DNA of 64,000 nt, from the NCBI GenBank assembly GCA_030425505.1, contig JAUIAB010000009.1, positions 1 to 64,000 of the forward strand, in the 5' to 3' direction. A program made the position numbers and the translations under genes. Within the stretch, counting starts at the first letter, position 1. The number at the start of each line of letters is the position of its first letter. Under the pieces are notes generated by a model. That model saw only the letters and a list, made by a program, of their open reading frames with translations. It made no database searches and had not been told where the DNA came from. Positions 1-7,775 of this stretch are shown here, in pieces. The stretch comes from Bacteroidia bacterium (GTDB taxonomy: Bacteria; Bacteroidota; Bacteroidia; Cytophagales; Flammeovirgaceae).

Positions 1-1
1 A

Positions 2-136
2 GTCTTTGCTATTGGTGCTTACTTCCAAAAATCTAAAAACACTATAAAACTAAATGTAGCTCTACATAAAAAACGAAGAAAATGGTTTATGGGTATATGG
101 GATTACCCCCTAGGTTTAACCCTTCAAATCCCTAAT
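2..136 (+). CDS. C-terminal fragment of an unidentified protein cut by the window edge
   Basis: An open frame enters from the left edge and runs 44 codons to a TAA at 134-136. The visible part is strongly basic in its middle (ALHKKRRKWFMGIWDYP) and begins with a hydrophobic stretch (VFAIGAY), so it could be the cytoplasmic tail of a membrane protein. I do not recognise the family. Its stop overlaps by a few bases the end of a decayed gene on the minus strand, a normal tail-to-tail arrangement. The open frame could be chance, since 44 codons is not very long. Confidence 0.35.
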
Positions 137-340
137 GCGTAATTTGGGTTAAAAGCAAATCCTGAACCACCTTTGTCCCAATAACCATACAAAGTGAATT
201 TTCCAGTTTTTACGTCCCACTTCAGCACATGAATATATCCATGTAGATCTTTGAATGATACCATTTTTGGTTGTGCGAATAAGCTGGTTATACTAAATAA
301 AAAATAGACTAACGATTAATAAAACTCTTATTTTTTTTAT
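125..340 (-). pseudogene. Small secreted protein, start codon lost and frameshifted
   Basis: Read on the minus strand, this gives a signal-peptide-like N-terminus (KKIRVLLIVSLFFI), then in another frame FSITSLFAQPKM and an exported-looking domain with VLKWDVKTGKFTLYGYWD, ending at a TGA at 125-127. Two lesions are visible. The expected ATG is ATA at 338-340, and the two halves of the signal peptide sit in different frames around position 300 next to a run of six T. The single-base shift could also be a sequencing or assembly error, but the missing start argues for decay. No family is recognised. Confidence 0.45.
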
Positions 341-458
341 TTTACAATTAGAATAATAATTAAAAGTAACAAAACAAACTATAAATTTCAATAAAGAGTA
401 TTAACATCTAGATATACCTTCTTAAATTTGATTTTAAAAAAAGCTATAAACATCAATA

Positions 459-650
459 GTGAATAAAATTTCGATTATTGGATCTAGAACTATGGATAAT
501 GGTGTTGCTCATGTATTTGCGCAAAGTGGTTTTCGTGTAACCTTAATTGATATAGCAAAAGATGCTTTAGAAAGGGATCTTGCTACTATATAAAAAAATC
601 TGGATAGGCAAAAAAAAAAGATTATTACACATAAGGAGAAAGAAGAAATA
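459..650 (+). pseudogene. N-terminal remnant of 3-hydroxyacyl-CoA (3-hydroxybutyryl-CoA) dehydrogenase
   Basis: From a GTG at 459 the frame reads VNKISIIGSRTMDNGVAHVF, then a stretch close to AQSGFRVTLIDIAKDALE, an in-frame TAA at 591-593, and KNLDRQ followed by a lysine-rich stretch. This is the Rossmann N-terminus of the family, normally GSGTMGNGIAHVFAQ followed by a conserved KNLDRQ. The dinucleotide-binding glycines are damaged (GSGTMG has become GSRTMD), a stop interrupts the frame, and the rest of the roughly 280-residue enzyme is missing. Downstream of KNLDRQ the same frame runs into the N-terminus of the FAD/Fe-S oxidoreductase, with the junction near 640-660. Recognition is by family motifs; the deletion that joined the two genes is inferred. 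Confidence 0.75.
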
Positions 651-683
651 GTAAAAAGTACCCTTCAGAAGTTTTCAAGAGAA

Positions 684-3569
684 TTGGATGGGGAAGTTTA
701 TACTGACTTTAAAACCAGGCTTATTTATGCTACCGATGCATCTGTTTATAGAGAAATTCCAATAGCTGTAGCTACTCCTAAAAACGGAGCAGATATAAAA
801 AAACTAGTTCATTTTGCTTTAGAAAACGACACATCACTTATCCCTAGAACTGCAGGAACATCACTTGCAGGACAGGTAGTTGGTAAAGGAATAATTGTTG
901 ATATTTCTAAGCATTTGAATAAAATAATAGAGATAAATACAAAAGAAAAATGGGTAAAAGTTGAGCCAGGAATCGTAAGAGATAACTTGAATCACTATTT
1001 GAAGAAGTACAATTTGTTTTTTGCTCCTGAAACATCAACTTCTAACCGGGCTATGATTGGAGGCATGATTGGAAACAATTCTTGTGGAGCGAACTCTATT
1101 CGATATGGTTCTACTAGGGAACATTTATTGGAACTAAAAACGGTTCTTAGCAATGGAGACGAAGCCTATTTTGGTTCAATAACAGATTCTGAATTTTTAG
1201 ATAAAATAAAAAGGAACTCTTCTTTCGAAGAGAAAATCTATCAACAGATTAATACACTGCTTTCTGATTCGAATAATCGCAAAGAAATATATGCTAGATA
1301 TCCCAAAAGCTCAATCAAAAGGAGAAATACAGGTTACGCATTGGACTATCTTATAAATCTATCTCCTTTCAAAGAAAGTGGTGATAAATTTAACTTTTGT
1401 CAACTTCTTGCTGGCTCAGAAGGGACTTTGTCTTTTGTGACAGAGGCTAAATTGAATTTAGAGGTTTTAGAAAATGAGCATAAAGCACTTCTATGCCCTC
1501 ATTTCTCTTCTATGCAACACGCTTTAGAAGCTAATATAATAGCAATGACGTATAGCCCTTCCAGATGCGAGCTTATCGATCATCATATTTTAGAAAGGAC
1601 TAAGGACAATATTTTACAAAAAGAGAATCGCTTTTTTGTACAAGGAGATCCCCAAGCAATGCTATTGATTGAGTTTTCAGAAAACTCTAAAGAGGAATTA
1701 GATGAAAAGATTCATCAATTAACAAGAGAGCTAGAAAAGAGTAAATTAGCAGATGCGCTTTCCATAGTAGCAGGTGATGACATTCAAAAAGTTTGGTCTT
1801 TGCGAAAAGCTGGCTTAGGGCTTCTTTTTAATACGAATAGTGAAGAAAAGCCAGTAGCTGTAATAGAAGATACCGCTGTTGACATCCAAGATTTACCTGC
1901 TTTTATTGATCAATTCAATAAATTATTGAAAGACAACAACCTGTTTTGCGTACATTACGGACATGCTGGCGCTGGGGAATTACATTTAAGACCGTTTATT
2001 AATTTAAAGACAGAAGAAGGAAATAAGAAGTTTCGAAAGATAGCAGAAGAAGTAGCAGAGCTTATCAAAAAATATGAAGGGTCGATAAGCGGTGAACATG
2101 GAGATGGAAGATTGAGAGGAGAGTTTATACCACAACTGATTGGGGAGAAAAATTATAAACTTTTGAGAGAAGTAAAGAAAATATGGGATCCAAACTCTGT
2201 TTTTAACCCTGCTAAAATAGTGGATACCCCCATGATGGATACCTACTTGAGGTATTCCCCTACACAAAAAGAAAAGAAAAAAACTCAGCACTTTAACTGG
2301 GAAAAAGAAAAAGGGTTTTTACAAGCAACGGAAAAATGCAATGGTTCTGGCGACTGTAGGAAGCTAAGCATAAGTGGAGGGACGATGTGCCCAAGCTTTA
2401 TGGCTTCAAAAAATGAGAGAGATACTACGAGAGCCAGAGCAAATATTTTGAGAGAATTTTTGACCTCAAGTGAAACCACAAATGTAAGCTTTAAAGAGGC
2501 AAAAGATGTCTTAGACCTATGCCTGTCTTGTAAAGCTTGTAAATCGGAGTGCCCTTCGAGTGTAGACATGGCAAAGATGAAAGCAGAATTCCTTCAGCTT
2601 TACCATGACAAGGAAGGCATTGATTTAAACGCAAGGTTAATAGGGAATTTTACTCAGTTAGTAGGTTTAGGAAGCATGATGCCCAAAGCTTTTAATTTTT
2701 TTGCTTCCAATAAGCTAATGAGTAGCTTAATTAAGTCAACTTTAGGATTTAGCCAAAAAAGAGAATTGCCTAAACTGCAAAAAAAAACTCTTAGAAACTG
2801 GTATCGGTCAAGAGAAATACAAAAGGCTAATCCAATAAAAAAAGTATACTTTTTTTGTGATGAGTTTACCAATTACACTGATAGCCTTATAGGAATTAAA
2901 GCAATAAATCTTTTGGAAGATCTTGGTTATCAGGTAGGTATTCTATCACATGCAGAAAGTGGCAGAACTTTTTTCTCTAAGGGGATGCTTAAAAAAGCGA
3001 AAGAAGTAGCAGTAAAAAATGTTGAGCTATTAAAAGATACAATAAGTAGTGAAACACCTTTAATCGGTCTTGAACCATCTGCCATACTTTCTTTCAGGGA
3101 TGAGTATTTGGACTTGCTACCTCCTATTATGAAAAAAGATGCCCAAAAGATAGCTGACAATTCTTTTCTTATCGATGAGTTTATTGAAATGGAGTATGCT
3201 GCAGGTAATATTCGTTCAGATAGCTTTACAGAAGACAGTAAAAATGTATTTCTTCATGTCCATTGTCACCAAAAAGCATTTAACCTTCAAAATACAAGCA
3301 AGAATATTTTATCAATACCAAAAAATTATAATGTGGAATTGATGAAGACTGGATGCTGTGGAATGGCAGGTTCATTTGGGTATGAAAAAGAGCATTATGA
3401 TTTATCTATGCAAATTGGAGAGTTAGTTTTATTCCCTAAGCTGAGATCTTTAGAAGAAAGTGATATTATTGCAGCAACTGGAACTAGCTGTAGAGAGCAA
3501 ATAAAAGATGGAGTAGAAAAACGAGCGTATCATCCAGTAGAAATACTTTATAATTCTTTAAAAAAGTAA
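684..3569 (+). CDS. FAD-binding and [4Fe-4S]-binding oxidoreductase (D-2-hydroxyacid dehydrogenase type)
   Basis: A 961-residue fusion of a glycolate-oxidase/D-lactate-dehydrogenase type flavoprotein with a GlpC-like iron-sulfur half, expected to oxidise a D-2-hydroxyacid and pass electrons to the respiratory chain. The FAD domain covers about residues 20-210 (PRTAGTSLAGQ, IGNNSCGANSIRYGSTREHL). The FAD-oxidase C domain follows (HYGHAGAGELHLRP near 422, GEHGDGRLRGE near 470). Two cysteine clusters lie near 552 (CNGSGDC) and 613 (CLSCKACKSECP), and a CCG domain has HCHQKAF near 860 and TGCCGMAGSFG near 889. Length is normal for the family. The start is uncertain: there is no ATG upstream, TTG at 684 is the first usable codon, and the preceding codons continue family-like sequence (KFSREL) into a dehydrogenase remnant. 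SurE follows after 3 bp. The substrate cannot be read from the sequence. Confidence 0.9.
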   Translation: MDGEVYTDFKTRLIYATDASVYREIPIAVATPKNGADIKKLVHFALENDTSLIPRTAGTSLAGQVVGKGIIVDISKHLNKIIEINTKEKWVKVEPGIVRDNLNHYLKKYNLFFAPETSTSNRAMIGGMIGNNSCGANSIRYGSTREHLLELKTVLSNGDEAYFGSITDSEFLDKIKRNSSFEEKIYQQINTLLSDSNNRKEIYARYPKSSIKRRNTGYALDYLINLSPFKESGDKFNFCQLLAGSEGTLSFVTEAKLNLEVLENEHKALLCPHFSSMQHALEANIIAMTYSPSRCELIDHHILERTKDNILQKENRFFVQGDPQAMLLIEFSENSKEELDEKIHQLTRELEKSKLADALSIVAGDDIQKVWSLRKAGLGLLFNTNSEEKPVAVIEDTAVDIQDLPAFIDQFNKLLKDNNLFCVHYGHAGAGELHLRPFINLKTEEGNKKFRKIAEEVAELIKKYEGSISGEHGDGRLRGEFIPQLIGEKNYKLLREVKKIWDPNSVFNPAKIVDTPMMDTYLRYSPTQKEKKKTQHFNWEKEKGFLQATEKCNGSGDCRKLSISGGTMCPSFMASKNERDTTRARANILREFLTSSETTNVSFKEAKDVLDLCLSCKACKSECPSSVDMAKMKAEFLQLYHDKEGIDLNARLIGNFTQLVGLGSMMPKAFNFFASNKLMSSLIKSTLGFSQKRELPKLQKKTLRNWYRSREIQKANPIKKVYFFCDEFTNYTDSLIGIKAINLLEDLGYQVGILSHAESGRTFFSKGMLKKAKEVAVKNVELLKDTISSETPLIGLEPSAILSFRDEYLDLLPPIMKKDAQKIADNSFLIDEFIEMEYAAGNIRSDSFTEDSKNVFLHVHCHQKAFNLQNTSKNILSIPKNYNVELMKTGCCGMAGSFGYEKEHYDLSMQIGELVLFPKLRSLEESDIIAATGTSCREQIKDGVEKRAYHPVEILYNSLKK

Positions 3570-3572
3570 ATT

Positions 3573-4346
3573 ATGCCAAAAAAACCTTTAATACTTGTTT
3601 CAAATGATGATGGGATTACTTCTAAAGGAATTAATCATTTAGTAGAGATTATGAAGCAAATAGGAGAAGTGGTAGTTGTTGCACCTAACAGTCCGCAATC
3701 AGGAATGGGACACGCCATAACTATTCATGATCCTTTAAAACTATATAAGTCAGAAATTTTTGATTCTGTAGTAGCCTATGAGTGTTCTGGTACTCCTGCT
3801 GACTGTGTGAAGTTAGCCAAGCACCATATTTTAAAAGGCAGAAAAATTGACTTAGTAGTAAGTGGAATAAATCATGGCAGCAATGTTTCTGTTAGTGTAT
3901 TGTACTCTGGAACAATGTCTGCTGCTGTGGAATCAGCAATAGAAAGCGTTCCTTCTATTGGCTTTTCTTTATGTGACTACGATCATGATGCTGAGTTTTC
4001 TCATACGTCTTCCTTTATCCTAGACATTACAAAACAGGCTCTTAAAAATGGCATCCCTAAAGGGATAGCACTAAATGTAAACATCCCTAAAAAAAGCAAA
4101 GAAGACATTAAAGGAGTGAAAATTTGTAGGCAGGCAAAAGCAAAATGGCAGGAAATATTTGATGAGAGAACCGACCCATATGGTAGAAAATATTTATGGC
4201 TTGCAGGGGATTTTGTGAATTATGATAAAGGAGAAGATACAGATGTTTGGGCTATAGAAAATAACTACATCTCTATAGTTCCTGTAGATTATGATATGAC
4301 AGGACATTATGCTATTTCTACTTTAAATGATGAATGGGAGATTTAA
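3573..4346 (+). CDS. surE: 5'/3'-nucleotidase SurE
   Basis: A 257-residue SurE-family metal-dependent phosphatase that removes phosphate from nucleoside 5'- and 3'-monophosphates. The metal-binding N-terminal signature is intact (ILVSNDDGITSKG, with Asp12 and Asp13). So are Ser43 in APNSPQSGMGHA, the SGTPADCVKLA loop near 72-82 and the SGINHGSN loop near 97-104. Length matches the family (about 250). It begins 3 bp after the oxidoreductase stop and is followed within 16 bp by manC, so the three genes probably share a transcript. Cytoplasmic. Identification is secure. Confidence 0.96.
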   Translation: MPKKPLILVSNDDGITSKGINHLVEIMKQIGEVVVVAPNSPQSGMGHAITIHDPLKLYKSEIFDSVVAYECSGTPADCVKLAKHHILKGRKIDLVVSGINHGSNVSVSVLYSGTMSAAVESAIESVPSIGFSLCDYDHDAEFSHTSSFILDITKQALKNGIPKGIALNVNIPKKSKEDIKGVKICRQAKAKWQEIFDERTDPYGRKYLWLAGDFVNYDKGEDTDVWAIENNYISIVPVDYDMTGHYAISTLNDEWEI

Positions 4347-4361
4347 ATAATCATATTAATT

Positions 4362-5441
4362 ATGAAAAACAATAATGATTATGCCATTATAATGGCAGGA
4401 GGGGTAGGAAAAAGGTTTTGGCCATTGAGTAAAAAGAAAAAACCCAAGCAATTTTTGGACATTCTGGGTATTGGAAAAACATTAATTCAACAAACTTTTG
4501 AAAGGTTACAAAGAGTTTTTAATACAGAAAATATATATGTGATAACTCACCAAAGCTATTATACTCTAGTTAAAGAGCAGTTGCCTCTTTTGTCTGATGA
4601 ACAGATACTTCTTGAGCCTCTAGGAAAAAATACTGCTCCTTGTATCACTTATTCTGCAATGTTGATCCATTCTAAAAACCCTAAAGCAAATTTGCTGTAT
4701 GCTCCCGCAGACCATTTAATTCTTAAAGAAGAGGAATTTACAAGTATAACCACGGAGATACTTGAAGCGACTAGAAAAGATGATATGTTAGCTACTATTG
4801 GCATTAAGCCGACAAGACCAGCTACAGGATATGGGTACATACAACTGCTCGAAAATCAGAATAAAAGTGGCTTATTTAAAGTAAAAACGTTTACCGAAAA
4901 ACCTAATTTAGAGATAGCCAAGCAGTTTTTAGATAGTGGAGATTTTCTATGGAATTCTGGAATATTTATTTGGAGGGCTAAAGTATTATTGGATAACATT
5001 AGAATACATATTCCTGATCTTCATCAACTATTCAAAAAGTTAGTTGATAAGAAAAAAAGCACAGAGGAAGACTTAAAAGATACCTATTATCAGTGTACTA
5101 ATATCTCAATAGATTATGGGTTACTTGAAAAAGCAGATAATGTTTATGTCAAACCAGGAGATTTAGACTGGACGGATCTTGGTACTTGGAAGTCTGTGTA
5201 TGAGACAATGGATAAAGACGAAAATGAAAATATCATTAAAGGAAGAGTTTTGTGCTATGATACGAATAAGTCCTTGATTATTTCTGATGACCCTGATAAG
5301 CTTATTGTAGTACAAGGTTTGGAAAATCATATTTTAGTAGATAAGGATGATACTTTACTGCTTTGCAAAAAAGAGGAAGAGCAAAAAGTGAAGGAGTTCT
5401 TAGAAGATACTAAAGCTTTTAAGGATAAGGAATTTGATTAA
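4362..5441 (+). CDS. manC: Mannose-1-phosphate guanylyltransferase
   Basis: A 359-residue nucleotidyltransferase expected to make GDP-mannose from GTP and mannose-1-phosphate for polysaccharide or glycan synthesis. The nucleotide-binding signature is near the N-terminus (MAGGVGKRFWPLS followed by KPKQF). The LEPLGKNTAPC segment, the FTEKP motif near 176 and WNSGIFIW near 196 are all typical. It is the short monofunctional form without a C-terminal isomerase domain. It follows surE by 15 bp and faces a minus-strand gene whose stop lies 5 bp away, with no room for a large terminator. Confidence 0.94.
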   Translation: MKNNNDYAIIMAGGVGKRFWPLSKKKKPKQFLDILGIGKTLIQQTFERLQRVFNTENIYVITHQSYYTLVKEQLPLLSDEQILLEPLGKNTAPCITYSAMLIHSKNPKANLLYAPADHLILKEEEFTSITTEILEATRKDDMLATIGIKPTRPATGYGYIQLLENQNKSGLFKVKTFTEKPNLEIAKQFLDSGDFLWNSGIFIWRAKVLLDNIRIHIPDLHQLFKKLVDKKKSTEEDLKDTYYQCTNISIDYGLLEKADNVYVKPGDLDWTDLGTWKSVYETMDKDENENIIKGRVLCYDTNKSLIISDDPDKLIVVQGLENHILVDKDDTLLLCKKEEEQKVKEFLEDTKAFKDKEFD

Positions 5442-5446
5442 AGTAA

Positions 5447-6661
5447 TTATGCTTTGATAATTTTTTGCTGGTAAGCATTACCATTCACTACAGCTTTTAA
5501 AATATATACACCATTCTCAAGTCCATCAAGACTTAAACTTGTATTGTTTTCAAGTTGACTTTGAAGAACTAAGTTTCCCCTTGCATCCAATAAACTAACG
5601 TTAGAGTCTTTTGCATCTAAGGAAGTAAACTTAATCTTTACATCGCTTTTGGCTGGATTAGGGAATACATTGAAAATAGCTGGCTGTGCTAGCCTAGTTG
5701 TTACATCGATGATAGGTGAAAACTCATACTTACCATCAAAATCAATTTGCTTAAGCCTGTAGTAGTTAACTCCTGGTTGAGGATCGTTATCGTCAAAAGA
5801 GTAGTTTTTTGTAGTAGAAGTGGAACCAAACCCTTCCTCAAAGCCTATTGTATCCCAGTTTTCACCGTCTCTACTTTTTTGAACTTCAAAGCCTTCATTA
5901 TTTATCTCTTGAGCAGTATTCCAAACTAATTCAATACCGTGGTCTCCTTTTTTGCCATAAAAGTTTACTAACTCTACAGGAAGTACTCCTACGTTACCAG
6001 GCTCTTGTGCTTGCATGTTATCGCTAATTTTTACAGAGTAAATTTCTAAAGCATTACCAGAGTTTACATTATCAGGAGCAAACTGACCAATACGAATTTT
6101 TTTGTCACCACTTTTTGGCAAAGCAAACCAGTCAATAAAGCCTATTAACTCATTATCAATCCATACTTCAACAGAGAGTTCTGACTTTCTGAGTGTCCAG
6201 GTATGTGTGAGAGATAAATCTGGAGATTTTTCAAAAACCCCAATAACCGTATTGGTAATTCCTTCAATAACAGTCAAGTCGTCTGCAAAACCTACTCTAG
6301 CCTTTACGCTTCCATCAGCAATTTCTACTCCTGCATAAAGTTCGCCTGGGTTAGCAACGCCACTAACTCCATGGGTGTTAATTTCTACCTGTACTTCAAA
6401 TTCAGTATTACTATTGAATGGAATAAGGCTCTTTTCAATTACTATAGCTCTTTCCTCACTTCCTCCATATTGTATTTTATGCGTGATATTACCTGAAGAA
6501 TGACCTCCATTTAAAAGCGAAAACCCAGCTGGTTGACTTGTCCAATCTCCGTTTTCGCTTTGAGACCAGTCAATATCCCACGTCTGACAGTAAAGCTGGG
6601 CATATGACAATGTTAGTAGGAAAAGTTTAAAAGTAAGCGTGATGACAATCTTGGTTCTCAT
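5447..6661 (-). CDS. Secreted T9SS type A sorting-domain protein
   Basis: A 404-residue exported protein. The N-terminus is a signal peptide (LFLLTLSYAQ) with cleavage expected near residue 22-26. The central part looks like a beta-sandwich of LamG or family-16 type with no catalytic motif I can name. About 227-320 is Ig/FN-like (LPVELVNFYGKK, then a segment with VQKSRDG and NYYRLKQIDFDG), a module common before T9SS tails. The last 80 residues form a type A sorting domain (FNVFPNPAKSDVKIKF through GVYILKAV and a lysine-rich end), so the protein should cross the outer membrane by T9SS and be attached or released. It is transcribed convergently with manC. Function beyond secretion is unknown. 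Confidence 0.88.
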   Translation of the reverse strand: MRTKIVITLTFKLFLLTLSYAQLYCQTWDIDWSQSENGDWTSQPAGFSLLNGGHSSGNITHKIQYGGSEERAIVIEKSLIPFNSNTEFEVQVEINTHGVSGVANPGELYAGVEIADGSVKARVGFADDLTVIEGITNTVIGVFEKSPDLSLTHTWTLRKSELSVEVWIDNELIGFIDWFALPKSGDKKIRIGQFAPDNVNSGNALEIYSVKISDNMQAQEPGNVGVLPVELVNFYGKKGDHGIELVWNTAQEINNEGFEVQKSRDGENWDTIGFEEGFGSTSTTKNYSFDDNDPQPGVNYYRLKQIDFDGKYEFSPIIDVTTRLAQPAIFNVFPNPAKSDVKIKFTSLDAKDSNVSLLDARGNLVLQSQLENNTSLSLDGLENGVYILKAVVNGNAYQQKIIKA

Positions 6662-6813
6662 GTTGGTTCTGTGTTTTTAGTTACACTGTAATTGTATCAA
6701 AGACAGTGCGGCAGAATACAGTATATTAATGCAATTGAATGTGTTAGTAGTACTGATGTAAGAAAGTCCATTATGAGCGAGAGAAAAATGATAAGAAAAA
6801 GCGCAATCTTTAT

Positions 6814-6849
6814 TAAAAGTTAAATTTTCTTAAAAAAATTTAACTTTTA
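6814..6849. repeat. Perfect 15-bp inverted repeat with 6-nt loop
   Basis: TAAAAGTTAAATTTT (6814-6828) is the exact reverse complement of AAAATTTAACTTTTA (6835-6849), leaving a 6-base loop. The stem is almost all A-T. It could be a transcript-end structure or a protein-binding palindrome. It lies upstream of the T9SS gene and downstream of nothing transcribed toward it, so a terminator role is not obvious. Confidence 0.7.
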
Positions 6850-6918
6850 GCTGTGCAATGATTTGGCAAGAAGTATAATTTTTTCTTATATATTATATAT
6901 TTGAAAGACTGGGTATAT

Positions 6919-7035
6919 ACATTGTAAGCAAATCTTTAAGAGTTATAGAATTGTATAAAAAAGACTTGAAAATGAAAAAAAAGCTCAATAAAACGACTTA
7001 ATATATTTTAAAAACTAGAAAAAAGCTTACAATGT
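6919..7035. repeat. 11-bp inverted repeat pair about 95 bp apart
   Basis: ACATTGTAAGC at 6919-6929 is matched exactly by its reverse complement GCTTACAATGT at 7025-7035. Just inside and outside these are similar AAATCTTT and AAAGATTTTT runs, which extend the symmetry imperfectly. The 95 bases between carry no gene. The arrangement resembles the ends of a very small mobile element or a paired operator, but I see no target duplication that would settle it. Confidence 0.5.
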
Positions 7036-7053
7036 AAAAGATTTTTGTCCCAA

Positions 7054-7083
7054 TTTGGGAATACAGTTCCACTTTGGGAATAC
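7054..7083. promoter_or_regulatory. Short direct repeat TTTGGGAATAC, possible operator
   Basis: The 11-mer TTTGGGAATAC occurs at 7054-7064 and again at 7073-7083, 19 bp apart start to start, roughly two helical turns. It lies just downstream of the LON-domain gene's stop codon. A role as a paired protein-binding site is only a guess. Confidence 0.25.
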
Positions 7084-7116
7084 CTACTCTAAAGTCGAAA
7101 AAATATAGAATTGATA

Positions 7117-7740
7117 CTAAAAATCTAAGGGAGCGATATTTTTAAAATGCCCATTAAGCTTTGCATATCTTTTCACTCTTTCTACCTCTTTTACTACTGG
7201 GATAGTTCGAGATAAGTGATCATTGAGAAAAGCTATTCGTTGGTGCTCATTTTCTAAACTAAGAAGGTGATATTCTTGAGCTAAGGAAAGCCCAACGGAA
7301 TGAGCTATTCCGTAAGAAATAAGCATATTATCTGGCGATAGGTTTGACTTCAAGTCCACCAGCTCAAATAGTTTTTTTACATTTTCTACAAGTAAAAGGC
7401 GCTCTGAATACTCAGAGTTATCAATATTTGGAATGTGGTAAATTGAAGCACCCGAATATAGCTTTCCTTCCATTGGATTTTGTAGTTTTTCTATTTTAAA
7501 AACTTCTTTCCCAATAGTAACTATATCCATTCTACCATCTTCATAGGTATTGACAACTTCAACGATTTCTATCAGAGTACCATACTCTTTTACTTTATCT
7601 TCCAAATAGGTGGGAATGCCAAAAAGCTGCTTTGTTTCCAGATGGTCCTTAACGAGTTGCTTATACCTTGGCTCAAAAATATGCAAGTTCAATGTCTCAT
7701 TAGGGTATACTACCAGGTTGAGGGGAAACATTCCTACCAT
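7117..7740 (-). CDS. LON peptidase substrate-binding domain protein
   Basis: A 207-residue protein consisting of the N-terminal substrate-binding domain of Lon proteases without the AAA+ or protease parts. The hallmark segment is present at the N-terminus (MFPLNLVVYPNETLNLHIFE followed by PRYKQLV). The remainder is the helical part of the domain. Standalone LON-domain proteins of about 190-220 residues are common in bacteria and have no defined enzymatic role. The start at 7740 lies 35 bp downstream of the malQ stop, so it is probably cotranscribed with malQ. Confidence 0.9.
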   Translation of the reverse strand: MVGMFPLNLVVYPNETLNLHIFEPRYKQLVKDHLETKQLFGIPTYLEDKVKEYGTLIEIVEVVNTYEDGRMDIVTIGKEVFKIEKLQNPMEGKLYSGASIYHIPNIDNSEYSERLLLVENVKKLFELVDLKSNLSPDNMLISYGIAHSVGLSLAQEYHLLSLENEHQRIAFLNDHLSRTIPVVKEVERVKRYAKLNGHFKNIAPLDF

Positions 7741-7775
7741 AAATCACTTTAGCTTTTTATTTTTTATTAAGTCCT

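Larger units (their letters stand above)
6662..7116. other. Intergenic stretch with inverted repeats, no gene seen
   Basis: This 455-base stretch lies between the start of a T9SS protein gene and the end of the LON-domain gene, both on the minus strand, so it should hold the downstream region of one unit and the promoter of the other. It contains no convincing coding frame. It holds a perfect 15-bp inverted repeat, a widely spaced 11-bp inverted repeat pair and a short direct repeat of TTTGGGAATAC, all listed separately. Base composition is very AT-rich. Confidence 0.6.
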
